NCBI RefSeq assembly: GCF_001027285.1
Contig: NZ_CP011509.1
Location: forward strand, 9,510,501-9,574,500
DNA: 64,000 bases
DNA from: Archangium gephyra
GTDB lineage: Bacteria > Myxococcota > Myxococcia > Myxococcales > Myxococcaceae
Direction: 5' to 3'
Under the pieces are notes generated by a model. The model ran no database searches, was not told where the DNA came from, and saw nothing but the letters and a program-made list of their open reading frames with translations. The first letter of the stretch is position 1, and each line of letters begins with the position of its first letter. Below, one piece after another: positions 25,235 through 34,213 of this stretch. The position numbers and the translations under genes were made by a program.

Positions 25235-27211
25235 GACGACGGGACGGTGAAGAAGAAGGTGCTGCCCCGTCCCAGCTCGCTCTCCACCCAGATTCTCCCG
25301 CCATGCGCCTCGACGAGCCCCCGGGCGATGGACAGCCCGAGGCCGGCCCCACGGCGGTCCTTCCGGTCCCCCTGCCAGAAGCGCTCGAAGACGTGCGGGA
25401 GTGTCTCCGGGGGGATTCCCGGCCCGGTGTCACGCACGAAGAAGCAGAGCTGCCCTTCCCCTACCCGGGCCCCCACGCTCACCTGTCCTCCTGGCGGGGT
25501 GAACTTCAGCGCGTTGCCCAGCAGGTTGGAGAAGACCTGCAGGAGCCGGTCCCGGTCCGCGAGCACGGGCGGCAGCGCTCCCGGCACCTCCAGCCCCAGG
25601 TGCACCTGCCCCGCCTGAGCCTGGAGGCGGACCGCCTCGAGGGCCGCGTGCAGCAGGGGCTCGGTGGGCTGGGGACTCGGGCTGATGGACAGCGGGCCGG
25701 CCTCCATCCGGGCCACGTCCAGCAGGTCTTCGATCAACCGGCTCATGCGCCCGGCCGCGGAGACGATCACCGCCAGCACCTCCGCCTCTCCGCCCTCGCC
25801 GCTCCGTGCCCGCAGCCGCCGCTGCAAGGACTGGGTGCTGAGGACGATGGAATTCAACGGGCTGCGCAAGTCATGGGCCACGATGCCCAGCACGTCGTCG
25901 CGTGCCCGGGTGGCGTGGCGGGCGGACTGGTACAGCCGGGCGTTCTCCACCGCCAGACTGGCGAGCCGGCCCAACCCCTGGGCGAACTCCAGGTCCGCCG
26001 GGGTGTAGCTGCGCCCGGACTCGGAGGCGATGAACACCAACGCCCCGAGCCGCCCCTCATTCGTCCCCAGGGGCACGCCCAGGAACGAGCGCGGAGCCAA
26101 CCGCTGGAGCAGCGCGAGGTGCTCGGGGCTCCGAGCCATGGACGCGAGGTGCTCCGGCGTGACGCGGGGAAGCAACACGGGGACTTGTCGCGTCAGCACC
26201 TCGCGCGCCAGGAAGGGCTGGTGCATGTCGAGCGGGAAGCGCTGGAGCACCGCCGCCAGCTGCTGCGCGCCGGGCTGACGGTGGGCCACCTCCGAGCGGC
26301 GCACCTGCTCGCCCTCCACCAGGTAGACGATGCACCAGTCCGCGAGCGACTGCACCGCGAGTTGGGCCACGCTGGAGAGCGTCCGCTCGGAGTCCAGGGA
26401 GGAAGAGAGAAGCTCCCCGGCCCTCACCAGGAAACGCTGCTCCTCCTCCACCCGCTTCTGCGCGGAGATGTCCCGGAGGATGACCGTCAGGATGAGCTTG
26501 CCGTCCAGCTCCAGCTTGGAGATGGCCGCCTCGGCGGGGAACTCCTCGCCCGTCTTCCGCATGCCGAAGATGGACTGGCGCTCGCCCATCCGCCGGGACG
26601 GCTCCGGGCCCGAGGCGAAGGCCTGGATGAACTGACGGTGGCGGGCCCGGAAGCGCTCCGGAAGCAACCTGTCCAGCGGCTGTCCCAACACCTCGGACGC
26701 GCCGTAACCGAAGATGGCCTCCGCCCCGGAGTCGCAGCAGGGCCTGGATGCGGCCGTCCAATGCCTCACGTCCAGCCCGCAGCTCTCCGGTGATTCGCGG
26801 CAGCAGCCGCTCGAGGGGCACGCCTCGCTGGCGCTGCTCCATCAACTCCTGGGAGAGGGCGCGGATGTGCGCCTCGGCCCGTCCGCTCTCCTCCAGCAAC
26901 TCCCGCTCCACCGGCTCCCGGCTCGTCTCGAGCATCCGCCGCAGCGTCTGGTCGAACTGGCCGCGCGAGGCCTCGAGTGCCTCCACCAGCTGGGCGCTCG
27001 GGGAGATCAGCTCGCCGCGAACCAGCCGGCCCAGGTGCTGGCTCTCCGCGTTCAACCGCTCGGCCGCCAGGGCCTGCCCGGTGGCGAAGGCGTAACGCCG
27101 CAAGGCGTCCTGCTCGAGATTCACCACCCGGAGCACCACCAGGAGGGCGCCCACCGCGATCAACACGGGGACCAGCACCCTCGCCGTCGAGGTGGACAGG
27201 AAGCGGTGCAT
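25231..27211 (-). pseudogene. Membrane PAS/GAF sensor histidine kinase, frame-shifted
   Basis: Two overlapping frames together make one kinase. Frame 1 begins at the ATG at 27211 with a membrane anchor (VLVPVLIAVGALLVVLRVV) and a coiled periplasmic region to about DGRIQA. Frame 2 begins inside a PAS domain (CDSGAEAIFGYGASEVLGQP) and continues through a PAS C-cap (KLILTVILRDISAQKRVEEE), a GAF domain, an HisKA box (VAHDLRSPLNSIVLS), and HATPase motifs (NLLGNALKFTP, DTGPGIPP, GAGLGLSI) to 25231. Joining frame 1 and frame 2 near 26738-26744 gives DGRIQACCDSGAEAIFGY, a normal PAS stretch, so one base appears to be missing. The PAS N-terminus is also short. It may be a real inactivation or a sequencing error; alternatively a separate soluble kinase starts at the GTG at 26769. 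Confidence 0.7.
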
Positions 27212-27534
27212 GTTCCGGCCAGGAAGGCCCCCCCAGTTCCGCCCGGACGACACGCCCGTCCACGGTGCCCGTCCCTGGATAGCGCGAAGGGGCGGGCCCC
27301 ACCATGTGACGCCGGGACAGCGCGAATGATGAGTAGAGAACAGCTCAGCCGCGGCTCACCGCGTCAACCGGAGCATGACGCGGCCTGTCATTCATTGACG
27401 CTTCAGACAAACAGTGTCCCCGCATGAATTCGTTTCGAGTAGTTCGAATCAGCCAAACTTTCTGTTATATCCGTGATGCCGGCAAATAAGCCGTGCTCCT
27501 GTCTCACCCCCAATTCACGATTCCAGGAGTCTTC
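27212..27534. promoter_or_regulatory. AT-richer promoter region of the SGNH hydrolase gene
   Basis: About 320 bp without a gene. The part from 27410 to 27485 is distinctly AT-richer than its surroundings (for example ACTTTCTGTTATATCCGTG) and ends shortly before the ribosome-binding site AGGAGT of the hydrolase. GTTATAT near 27461-27468 is the best -10-like sequence. No regulator site could be assigned. Confidence 0.4.
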
Positions 27535-28611
27535 ATGTTCTCTCGTCTCAACGGGCAGGGTGTGTCCCTTGCCGTGACGCTCACGGCCAGCCTCGTGCTG
27601 GGCGGCGACGCGCTCGCGAGCACCATCAACCAGAACACCTCGTGGACCATCAACCGTGGCGCCGCCTCGACGTACCGCGTCGTGGCCTACGGTGACTCCA
27701 TCTTCGCCGGCTACAACGGTGGCCTCTTCAGCGTGGCCAAGCGCGCGGCGCCCTCCGTCGAGGGCGAGTACCTGGCGCAGAGCTTCGGCTCCAACATCGA
27801 GGTGGTCCGCCGCACCAAGTCCGGCGCCAGGGCCGACGACATCTACAACAACAAGATCGTCGCCGAGCGCTCGTACATGCAGTCGACCAACACCCGCGTG
27901 GTGATGTTCGAGATGTGCGGCAACGACTACCTGCAGGCGCGCTCTGCCTTCACGGACCAGACGGGCACCTGCAGCTACGCCGGGCTGGACACCGCCCTGG
28001 CCAACTGCACCACGTACACGGAGAGGGCCATGCAGGCCATCAACACGTACGCGACGGCGGCCAAGGCCAAGATCGTCATGAACATCTACTACCCGGGCTT
28101 CGACGCGGACAACGTGCTCACCAGTTGCACGGACTCGGCCACCGGCACCCGGATCAACAAGCGCGCCAAGTTCCTGCCCTACCTGGCCAAGAGCAACTGG
28201 CGCACCTGCAGCCTGGCGGCGAGGTACGGCTTCCAGTGCGCGGACGCGTTCGCCGAGTACATGGGCGCGGACTACGACACCAACGGTGACGGGCAGATCG
28301 ACCGCGACGCCCTGCGCTACATCGCCGGCGAGACCGAGGCCGCCTACGTGGCCCGCATCACCGGCACGCTGGCCGGCACGCTGCGCGACGCCAACACGCA
28401 CTTCGCCAGCTCGAGCACCAGCTACGACTACATCCAGTCGGACAACACGCACCCGACCTTCTACGGCGGCACGATGAGCACGGGCTCGACCTCGAGCGCC
28501 CCGACGTTCACCGACGCGCAGGTGGTGGGTGGCAAGAACCCCGAGTGGAACAAGTCGGGCCACGAGCGCGCCGGCTGGCTGATGTCCCTGATTGACCCGG
28601 CCGCCCCGTAA
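27535..28611 (+). CDS. Secreted SGNH/GDSL-type hydrolase
   Basis: 358 residues. The start at 27535 follows AGGAGT. The signal peptide (VSLAVTLTASLVLGGDALAS) probably ends at ALAS. Block I is VVAYGDSIFAGYNGG with the nucleophile Ser in GDS. Block III reads FEMCGNDYLQAR with the GND that gives the oxyanion Asn, and the C-terminal SDNTHPTFYGG supplies the D-x2-H pair. The protein is Cys-containing and longer than minimal GDSL lipases. It includes DTNGDGQIDRDALRYI, an EF-hand/dockerin-like calcium loop. It probably deacylates an ester in the extracellular space; the substrate is unknown. A 9-bp-stem hairpin follows the stop. Confidence 0.85.
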   Translation: MFSRLNGQGVSLAVTLTASLVLGGDALASTINQNTSWTINRGAASTYRVVAYGDSIFAGYNGGLFSVAKRAAPSVEGEYLAQSFGSNIEVVRRTKSGARADDIYNNKIVAERSYMQSTNTRVVMFEMCGNDYLQARSAFTDQTGTCSYAGLDTALANCTTYTERAMQAINTYATAAKAKIVMNIYYPGFDADNVLTSCTDSATGTRINKRAKFLPYLAKSNWRTCSLAARYGFQCADAFAEYMGADYDTNGDGQIDRDALRYIAGETEAAYVARITGTLAGTLRDANTHFASSSTSYDYIQSDNTHPTFYGGTMSTGSTSSAPTFTDAQVVGGKNPEWNKSGHERAGWLMSLIDPAAP

Positions 28612-28628
28612 TTCGAAGGAAGTCCCCG

Positions 28629-28650
28629 GGCGGGGAGTCACCTCCCCGCC
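28629..28650 (+). terminator. Hairpin terminator of the SGNH hydrolase gene
   Basis: A perfect 9-bp stem GGCGGGGAG / CTCCCCGCC with loop TCAC begins 18 bases after the stop. No T tract follows. Confidence 0.5.
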
Positions 28651-28659
28651 TGGCCTCCC

Positions 28660-28700
28660 CGCCCTCTCCCCTCCGGGAGGGGGCCGGGTCGAGGCCCCCC
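28660..28700. repeat. REP-like CCCTCTCCC palindrome, intergenic copy
   Basis: The sequence GCCCTCTCCCCTCCGGGAGG is a dyad of the same type as the two copies found inside the TonB-dependent receptor gene at 40021-40053 and 40088-40120. It resembles the dispersed 'CCCTCTCCC...GGGAGAGGG' palindromes common in GC-rich proteobacteria. Confidence 0.5.
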
Positions 28701-28757
28701 TGCCCCCCCCGCTCGTGGACCATGCGCTCCCGGCGTTGACGGGTTAGGGTGCCCGGC

Positions 28758-29564
28758 ATGAATCGGAAGCTGGAGCTTCGGACGCGCTGGATCCTCGTCA
28801 CCGGTGCCTCTTCCGGCCTGGGCGAGGAGATGGCCCGGTCCATCGCGAGAGACCAGGGTGGCAACGTGCTGGTGGTGGCGCGGCGGCGGGAGAAGCTGGA
28901 GGCGCTGTGTGAGGAGCTGCGCTCGCGCTACGGCGTGCAGGCCGCCTTCATCGCGGCGGACCTGTCGCGGCCCGAGGACGTGGAGCGCGTCTTCACCGAG
29001 GCCACGCGCGAGCGGGAGATTCACGGCGTCATCCTCAACGCGGGCGTGGCGTACTGGGGAGACGCGCTGAAGCTGGAGTGGAGCGAGTTCCAGTCCATGC
29101 TGAACACCAACGTCACCAGCCTGGTGCGCCTCTCCACCCTCTTCGCGCGCTACCTCGTCGAGCGTGGAACGCGGGGCGGGCTGATGTTCGTCTCCAGCGT
29201 GGCGGGCTTCATCCCGGTGCCCTACCAGGCGGCCTACAGCGGCACCAAGGCCTTCGTCACCAGCTATGGCCAGGCGCTGACGCAGGAGCTGCGGCCCCAG
29301 GGCGTGTCCGTCACCGTCTTCGCGCCGGGTGGCATCTCCACGGAGATGCTCGACAGGACGGGGCTCTCCAACCGCTTCAAGTCGGGAGACCTGGGGATGA
29401 TGAGCGCCGCGGACTGCGCCGCGCACGCGGTGCGGGCCTTCATCCACCGCAAGGAGCTCTACATCCCCGGGCTGCTCAACCAGACGCTCACACTGGCCGC
29501 CAGGCTGCTCCCGCGCGGCTTCCTGGCCCAGCGCACCGCCGCCATGTACCGGCCCGAGCGCTGA
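28758..29564 (+). CDS. SDR family NAD(P)-dependent oxidoreductase
   Basis: 268 residues from the ATG at 28758. Classical SDR motifs are ILVTGASSGLGEEMA (dinucleotide loop), VILNAGVAYWG (NAG motif), VSSVAGFIPVP with the catalytic Ser, and YSGTK (YxxxK). VVARRREKLEALCEEL after strand 2 suggests NADP(H). APGGISTEM follows the active site as in fatty-acid/ketone-type SDRs of the DltE/YqjQ kind. The C-terminus (LTLAARLLPRGFLAQRTAAM) is typical of this subgroup, which is often annotated as a short-chain dehydrogenase acting on lipids. The substrate is unknown. It ends 6 bp before the convergent small gene. Confidence 0.9.
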   Translation: MNRKLELRTRWILVTGASSGLGEEMARSIARDQGGNVLVVARRREKLEALCEELRSRYGVQAAFIAADLSRPEDVERVFTEATREREIHGVILNAGVAYWGDALKLEWSEFQSMLNTNVTSLVRLSTLFARYLVERGTRGGLMFVSSVAGFIPVPYQAAYSGTKAFVTSYGQALTQELRPQGVSVTVFAPGGISTEMLDRTGLSNRFKSGDLGMMSAADCAAHAVRAFIHRKELYIPGLLNQTLTLAARLLPRGFLAQRTAAMYRPER

Positions 29565-29570
29565 GCCACC

Positions 29571-29822
29571 TCACGGCTGCCGGGCCAGCTCCTCATGGAT
29601 GGCCCGCAGCAGCGCCTCGTCGGAGAGGCCCTTCTCCCAGTCTCCGGGCAGCTCGACGCGCACCGACTTCGCGCCGCCGCTCGGTGTGCAGACGACGTGG
29701 AAGCGGTTGCGCGAGCCGTCCACCCGGGCGGCCTCCGTCTTCTCCGCGTCCTTGCCCAACCCCGCGAAGGCCTGGATGCACGACCAGGTGATTCCATCCG
29801 AGTCCGTGACTTCCCGAGCCAT
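29571..29822 (-). CDS. Small hypothetical protein
   Basis: 83 residues, starting MAREVTDSDGITWSCIQAF and ending LLRAIHEELARQP. It has GC-rich third positions and a GGAG 9 bases before the ATG at 29822. The middle reads FHVVCTPSGGAKSVRVELPG. It looks like a cytosolic alpha/beta protein of unknown function. A much longer reading frame continues upstream on the same strand, but that part is only the antisense/out-of-frame shadow of the AI-2E permease gene. It is probably the downstream gene of that permease (50 bp gap). Confidence 0.6.
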   Translation of the reverse strand: MAREVTDSDGITWSCIQAFAGLGKDAEKTEAARVDGSRNRFHVVCTPSGGAKSVRVELPGDWEKGLSDEALLRAIHEELARQP

Positions 29823-29872
29823 GCCGTCGTTCTCCGTCGTCGAGGGTTCAGCGCCTGGCGCCACCGGACACC

Positions 29873-31057
29873 TCACACATGACGGGGCCGGCGCCAGAAC
29901 GGCGGGCGCCAGGGGGCGCGCTTCTCGAGCTGCTCCGCCACGTCTCCCTTCAGGGGCAACCCCAGGCGCTCGCGCCGCAGGAGGAGCAGCTCGCGGATGA
30001 CGATCTGACAGGTGCCCACGATGGGCACCGCCAGGAAGGTGCCGAGCACCCCGGCCAGCTCGGCGAAGAGGATGATGCCGAGCAACGTCACCAGGGGGTT
30101 GAGCTCCACGGTGCGCTTGTAGATGACGGGCGCCAGCACGTGGTTCTCGAACTGCTGGTAGAGGGTGACGTAGATGCCCACCGCCATGAAGTCCCAGAAC
30201 CCGCCCGAGGCATACGCCACCAGCGCGAGCACGAAGCCAGCCGCGGTGGCGCCCAGCAGGGGGATGAGGCTGCCCAGGCCGGAGAGGATTCCGAGCGGCA
30301 GGAAGAAGGGCACGCCGAGGACGGCCAGGAAGACGGTGGCGCAGACGGCATTCACCCCGCCGATGAGGGCCAGCCCGCTCAGGTAGCCCCCCACGGCCTG
30401 GTACACCTTGTCCAGCACCCGCTCGTAGCGCTGGCGGTGGGCCGGGAGGGACTCGGCGAGCACGCCCCGCACCACCCGGCCGCCGTAGACCAGCATGAAG
30501 ATGACGAGGAAGAGCACGGTGACGAAGGCACCCACGCCCGCCACCAGCCCCCCCAGCACGCGCAGGGCCGGGTCCACGGCCCGCTGGAAGAGCCCGGAGT
30601 TCCCCTCGCCGAGCGTCCCCAGCCGCTGCTCCAGGCCCATCCGCGCGTCCAGCCACTGGAAGAGCCGGGTCTGGTGCATGCGCTCGTTGAGCTCCGGCAG
30701 GCGCTCCATCAACTCCCGCACCTGGGCCACGGTGGCGGGGATGATGAGGAAGCCCACCCCCACGAGCGTCCCGAGGACTAGAAGCATCACCAGGGAGATG
30801 GCCAGGGGCCGCTTCAGCCCCCACTGCTGAAACCGGTCCACCCCATGGTTGAAGGCCACCGCCAGGAGGATGGCCGTCACGCTGAGGGTGAGGGTGACGA
30901 TGCCGTGGATGAACAGGTAGATGGCGGCCAGCACCCCCACCACGGTGCCGCAGATGGTGAGCATCGTCTTCACCGTCACCTGGGAGCGAGGCACCACCAC
31001 CGGCTCCCGGTCATTCACGGGCTCGACTGGCGAACGGATGGGCCTCTCTGGTTCCAC
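29873..31057 (-). CDS. AI-2E family transporter (YdiK/TqsA-like permease)
   Basis: 394 residues with a GTG start at 31057 behind AGGGAGG; earlier in-frame starts add a basic tail without coding character. There are seven to eight membrane helices in the typical order, with the large loop between helices 2 and 3 (LMERLPELNERMHQTRLFQ) and the family's GxxSGLGSLIPLLGATAAG region. The final helices carry the conserved PLVTLLGIILFAELAGVLGTFLAVP motif. The family includes exporters of autoinducer-2 (TqsA) and Na+/H+ antiporters, so the transported species here is uncertain. A long basic C-terminus (LEKRAPWRPPFWRRPRHV) is cytoplasmic. Confidence 0.88.
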   Translation of the reverse strand: MEPERPIRSPVEPVNDREPVVVPRSQVTVKTMLTICGTVVGVLAAIYLFIHGIVTLTLSVTAILLAVAFNHGVDRFQQWGLKRPLAISLVMLLVLGTLVGVGFLIIPATVAQVRELMERLPELNERMHQTRLFQWLDARMGLEQRLGTLGEGNSGLFQRAVDPALRVLGGLVAGVGAFVTVLFLVIFMLVYGGRVVRGVLAESLPAHRQRYERVLDKVYQAVGGYLSGLALIGGVNAVCATVFLAVLGVPFFLPLGILSGLGSLIPLLGATAAGFVLALVAYASGGFWDFMAVGIYVTLYQQFENHVLAPVIYKRTVELNPLVTLLGIILFAELAGVLGTFLAVPIVGTCQIVIRELLLLRRERLGLPLKGDVAEQLEKRAPWRPPFWRRPRHV

Positions 31058-31203
31058 GCTCAACCCTCCCTGGCGGCTCGAGCCTCCAGGAAAGCTGGGG
31101 CTCCGTTGGCCGCGGCGGCAACGCGCCCTCCATGAAGCAAGCCAGACGCCCGCCCGCCCGGCTCCCCGGCTCATTTCGAGCCAAACGGGAGCACCTGGAT
31201 AGA

Positions 31204-32343
31204 ATGCGGCTGCCCATGCGTGCCAATCGATGGACCGATGACCTCCTCGACGGCTTCCGCCAGCGGGGAGACCCGCTCGCCGACGAGACCGTGAAGAACC
31301 TGTTCCAGCGGGGGCAGGTGGAGACCGCCAACGTCCTGCTGAAGCAGCTCATCCGCAACGACCAGCTCGTCCCCCACGAGCTCCCGGAGATGTTGCGCGA
31401 GTACCTGCTGCGCACCGAGCAGCTGCCGGACTGGGCGGACCCGGAGCTGGTGCGCCATGGCGAGGCGCTGTTCGGCCGGTACGGGCCGCAGGCCGTCGTC
31501 TCGCTCTTCTGCGGGGCCCTGCCTGCCAGCTACGCGGCGGCCAAGGGCGTCCAGGTCATCCACCTCACCGCCCGGCTGGCCACGGATCCCTTCCGCCGCA
31601 TCATGGAGACGGCGCAGATGCTGATCGACGTGCTGGCCCCGGAAGGGCTGGCCCCGGGCGGCAGCGGCATCCGCAGCGCCCAGAAGGTGCGCCTGATGCA
31701 CGCGGCGGTGCGCCACCTCATCCTGGAGAGCGGGCAGTGGAACCCCGAGTGGGGCTACCCCATCAACCAGGAGGACCTGGCGGGAACCCTCGTCGACTTC
31801 TCGTACGCCGTCATCGTGGGCATGGAGAAGCTGGGCTGCACGCTGTCCAGGCAGGAGCAGAACGCCTACCTCCACTGCTGGAAGGTGGTGGGGCACCTGA
31901 TGGGGCTGGAGAAGGCCGCGCTGCCGGAGGACTTCGAGGACTGCGCGGCGCTCGCCGAGGTCGTCCAGCGGCGCCACTTCCGCGCGAGCCCCGAGGGGCA
32001 GGAGATGACGCGCGCGCTCATCCAGATGGCCGAGCACGTCACGCCGGGCAACCTCTTCGATGGGATGGCGGCCTCGCTCATCCGCCACATCCTCGGCGAG
32101 GAGATCGCCGACATGTTGAAGGTGCCGGCCGCGGACTGGACCCGCTACCTGATTGGCCCGCTGGCGATGCTGGGCAGGGCCTCGGACGAGCTGGGAGACC
32201 ACTCCAAGGTGGTGGCGCGGCTGTCGGAGGTGTTCGGCCGCAAGCTGGTGGAAGGCATGGTGTGGATGAACCGCGGCGCCGGGCGGCCCCCCTTCCGCAT
32301 CCCCAGCACGCTGCGCGAGTCGTGGAACGTGCAGGGCCGCTAG
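31204..32343 (+). CDS. Oxygenase MpaB / latex-clearing-protein-like (DUF2236) family
   Basis: 379 residues, almost all helical and without a signal peptide. Conserved parts of the MpaB/Lcp catalytic domain are visible: ALFGRYGPQAVVSLFCGALP, then ATDPFRRIMETAQMLIDVL, KVRLMHAAVRHLI with candidate haem-ligand His, GYPINQEDLAGTLVDFSYAV, and the helix with NAYLHCWKVVGHLMG. Family members bind b-type haem and oxidise lipids or polyisoprene, or synthesise cyclodipeptides' derivatives; which applies is unknown. The start could also be the ATG at 31216. The next gene begins 18 bp downstream, so they may be cotranscribed. Confidence 0.85.
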   Translation: MRLPMRANRWTDDLLDGFRQRGDPLADETVKNLFQRGQVETANVLLKQLIRNDQLVPHELPEMLREYLLRTEQLPDWADPELVRHGEALFGRYGPQAVVSLFCGALPASYAAAKGVQVIHLTARLATDPFRRIMETAQMLIDVLAPEGLAPGGSGIRSAQKVRLMHAAVRHLILESGQWNPEWGYPINQEDLAGTLVDFSYAVIVGMEKLGCTLSRQEQNAYLHCWKVVGHLMGLEKAALPEDFEDCAALAEVVQRRHFRASPEGQEMTRALIQMAEHVTPGNLFDGMAASLIRHILGEEIADMLKVPAADWTRYLIGPLAMLGRASDELGDHSKVVARLSEVFGRKLVEGMVWMNRGAGRPPFRIPSTLRESWNVQGR

Positions 32344-32361
32344 GCGCGGTAGGATGCGCGC

Positions 32362-33111
32362 ATGAGCGCACCCAGATTGGTGGCCGAGTTCGCGAGTGCC
32401 GGGGACTTCCTCGGCACCTATCAGCGGGAGATCTCCGTGGGCGGGCTGCTGGTCCGTGGAGCCACGCTGCCGCCGGGAGCCTCGCTGGGCGCGTGCGTGG
32501 TGGCGGTGTCCGTGGCCGGCCAGTCCCCGGTGGAGGTGCAGGCGCAGATCGCCGCGGCCGTTCCCGGAGTGGGCGTGGCGGTGATGTTCCCCTCCCCTCC
32601 AGCGCCCCTCGTGGCCCTCGCGGAGCGGTTGAGGGCCCCCGTGGAGCAGGCCCCCTCCGAGCAGCAGGCGGAGCCTGAGGGCGAGGAGCCCCCCGCCCCG
32701 GCACACAACCCGCTGATGTCCGCCCGGCTGGCCGCCATGACGGTCACCGAGAAGATGCAGCTCGCGCTCTCCGGCGACCGGGAGGCCCGCGCCTACCTGC
32801 TGCGCGACACCAACAAGGCCCTCCACGTCTATGTCCTGCGCAACCCGCGGCTCGGGCTGGACGAGGTCATCTACGCGGCCAAGATGCCGTCGCTGTCGCC
32901 GGATGCGCTGAAGCTCATCGCCGAGCACCGCGAGTGGGGCGTGAACACCACCGTGTGCACGGCCCTGGCCCGCAACCCGAGGACGCCGGTGCCGCTCGTC
33001 CTCAAGCTGCTGCCCCGCGTGCCCATGCAGGAGCTGCGCACCCTCGCCAAGGGACAGGGCCGCGCGCCCATCGTCCAGGCCGCGCGCAAGCTCGTGCTCA
33101 ACGAGCACTGA
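32362..33111 (+). CDS. PilZ-like N-terminus plus helical repeat protein
   Basis: 249 residues. The first ~75 residues are a beta-rich segment (FLGTYQREISVGGLLVRGAT, then VEVQAQIAAAVPGVGVAVMF) resembling the divergent PilZ-type domains that are abundant in myxobacteria; the RxxxR c-di-GMP motif is not clear. After a Glu/Pro/Ala linker, residues ~115-249 are short helices (MTVTEKMQLALSGDREARAY, VYVLRNPRLGLDEVIYAAKM, TALARNPRTPVPLVLKLLP) with a repeated 'NPR' theme, like the leucine/HEAT-type repeats of DUF2336-like proteins. Probably a cytosolic adaptor; its function is unknown. Confidence 0.65.
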   Translation: MSAPRLVAEFASAGDFLGTYQREISVGGLLVRGATLPPGASLGACVVAVSVAGQSPVEVQAQIAAAVPGVGVAVMFPSPPAPLVALAERLRAPVEQAPSEQQAEPEGEEPPAPAHNPLMSARLAAMTVTEKMQLALSGDREARAYLLRDTNKALHVYVLRNPRLGLDEVIYAAKMPSLSPDALKLIAEHREWGVNTTVCTALARNPRTPVPLVLKLLPRVPMQELRTLAKGQGRAPIVQAARKLVLNEH

Positions 33112-33567
33112 GCCGGACCCGCCTTCCCCTCCCCACCTCCGCGCACGCGCTCCGGACGAAGACCCGGACGGAAAACGTGCGTCCGGAATACAAATGCAAC
33201 TTGATTACTTTTGCCCGCAGATGGCACATTGATGCCGCTTTGACGGGAAGGCCCGGAAGCACTGGCGCCTCACGGATGGCGCATGCGGGAGACTCGCGGT
33301 GGCGCGAATGGCGTGGAGCGTGGGAATTGGAGGGCTGGTGCTGGAGCTGCCCCAGGCCGGGCTCCCCCTGGACAGCGCCGAGGCGCTCGGCGCTCGGCGC
33401 ACGAGCCCCGTCCTCCGCTCCGGCGCCCGAGGCCTTCCCGCAACTGCCTCCCGAGCACCTCCCTTCCGGCCAGGTCGTCGTGTCCTGGGCGGTGCTTCCC
33501 CCGGAGCGCACCTGAGCCGCCTCCCCTCCTTCCCGAAGTGCAGTTCCCCCCAACCAGGAGTCACATC
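33112..33567. promoter_or_regulatory. Intergenic region with dyad site 1 upstream of lipoprotein A
   Basis: About 455 bp. The part around 33180-33240 is AT-rich and holds the first copy of the 17-bp dyad. Between 33299 and 33515 two neighbouring frames look weakly coding (one encoding GLVLELPQAGLPLDSAEALG, the next LPPEHLPSGQVVVSWAVLPP with a stop at 33515) and could be the remains of a small frame-shifted gene. I do not call it. Confidence 0.45.
33194..33210. promoter_or_regulatory. Dyad operator, site 1 (degenerate right half)
   Basis: ATGCAAC-TTG-ATTACTT. The left half matches the TTGCAAC consensus in 6 of 7 positions and the right half matches GTTRCAA in 4 of 7. It lies 358 bp before lipoprotein A, in AT-rich DNA. 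Confidence 0.45.
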
Positions 33568-34149
33568 ATGAAGAACCTGTTCAAGAAGAGCCTGCTGGCC
33601 TCCGGCGTCGCGCTGCTGCTCACCGGCTGCGGCAGCACCACCGAGGCCGAGCCCCAGGAGTCCTCGCTGGAGGCGCGGGAGGACACGCTGCTCTCGGCCT
33701 GCGCGGAGCCCGAGGCCTCGGAGTTGATTGAAGTCGCCGAGCACGCGTGCGTGCACGGGGACTACGGACCCTTCGAGGCGGTGACGGCCGCGCCGCTGGG
33801 CACCTACCCCTTCGTGGACGTCAGCGTGCCGCACATCGCCTACAACATCACCCTGCCGGCCCACGGCTACGGCTGGGGCGGCGCGGTCAACTTCATGCCG
33901 GAGGAGTCTGGCGAGTACGCCTTCCTGCTGTCGCGCCAGCGCGGCCTGCGCATCTTCAACGGCACCACCGAGGTGGCGCGCGAGTGCCGCATCCAGGTGC
34001 CCGAGGAGGCGTGCGGCAGCCTGCGCACCGCCGTCGTCGCGGACCTCGAGGCCGGTGTGGAGTACCGCCTGGAGTTCAAGGCCATCGCGCAGCGCAACTC
34101 CCAGTTCACCCTCGTCATCGAGGAGGCGGCCCACGACCACGTGGAGTAA
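33568..34149 (+). CDS. Lipoprotein A with HxCxH/HxxY module
   Basis: 193 residues. The ATG at 33568 follows AGGAG. The signal ends LLLTGCGS, so it is a lipoprotein with Cys21 lipidated. An acidic linker (~22-50) precedes HACVH (59-63), then VPHIAYNITLP with H89 and Y92, and beta-rich sequence (GGAVNFMPEESGEYAFLL, YRLEFKAIAQRNSQFTLVIE). The C-terminus reads AHDHVE, another possible metal ligand. The same HxCxH...HxxY arrangement occurs in the next three lipoproteins, so this is the first of a paralogous set. I do not recognise the domain. Export to the periplasmic face of a membrane and a metal-binding role are inferences. Confidence 0.8.
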   Translation: MKNLFKKSLLASGVALLLTGCGSTTEAEPQESSLEAREDTLLSACAEPEASELIEVAEHACVHGDYGPFEAVTAAPLGTYPFVDVSVPHIAYNITLPAHGYGWGGAVNFMPEESGEYAFLLSRQRGLRIFNGTTEVARECRIQVPEEACGSLRTAVVADLEAGVEYRLEFKAIAQRNSQFTLVIEEAAHDHVE

Positions 34150-34167
34150 CGCCCCGGCTCGTATCTG

Positions 34168-34184
34168 ATGTATCAGAGTTGCAT
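34168..34184. promoter_or_regulatory. Dyad operator, site 2 (degenerate left half)
   Basis: ATGTATC-AGA-GTTGCAT. The right half matches GTTGCAA in 6 of 7 positions and the AGA spacer is identical to site 3. It lies 30 bp before the lipoprotein B start. Confidence 0.5.
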
Positions 34185-34213
34185 TTTCCACGGAGATACG
34201 GCAAGGAACCGGC

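Noticed and set aside
27436-27444. GTTCGAATC like a tRNA T-loop
   Set aside because: No flanking T-stem, acceptor stem or anticodon arm can be folded around it.
29823-30824. Minus-strand continuation upstream of the 83-residue protein
   Set aside because: It is out of frame with and overlaps the AI-2E permease gene; Pro/Arg/Gly-rich shadow.
33222-33236. Sigma-54 type promoter TGGCAC...TGCC
   Set aside because: The GG-to-GC spacing is one base short of the -24/-12 consensus, and no enhancer-binding protein gene is nearby.
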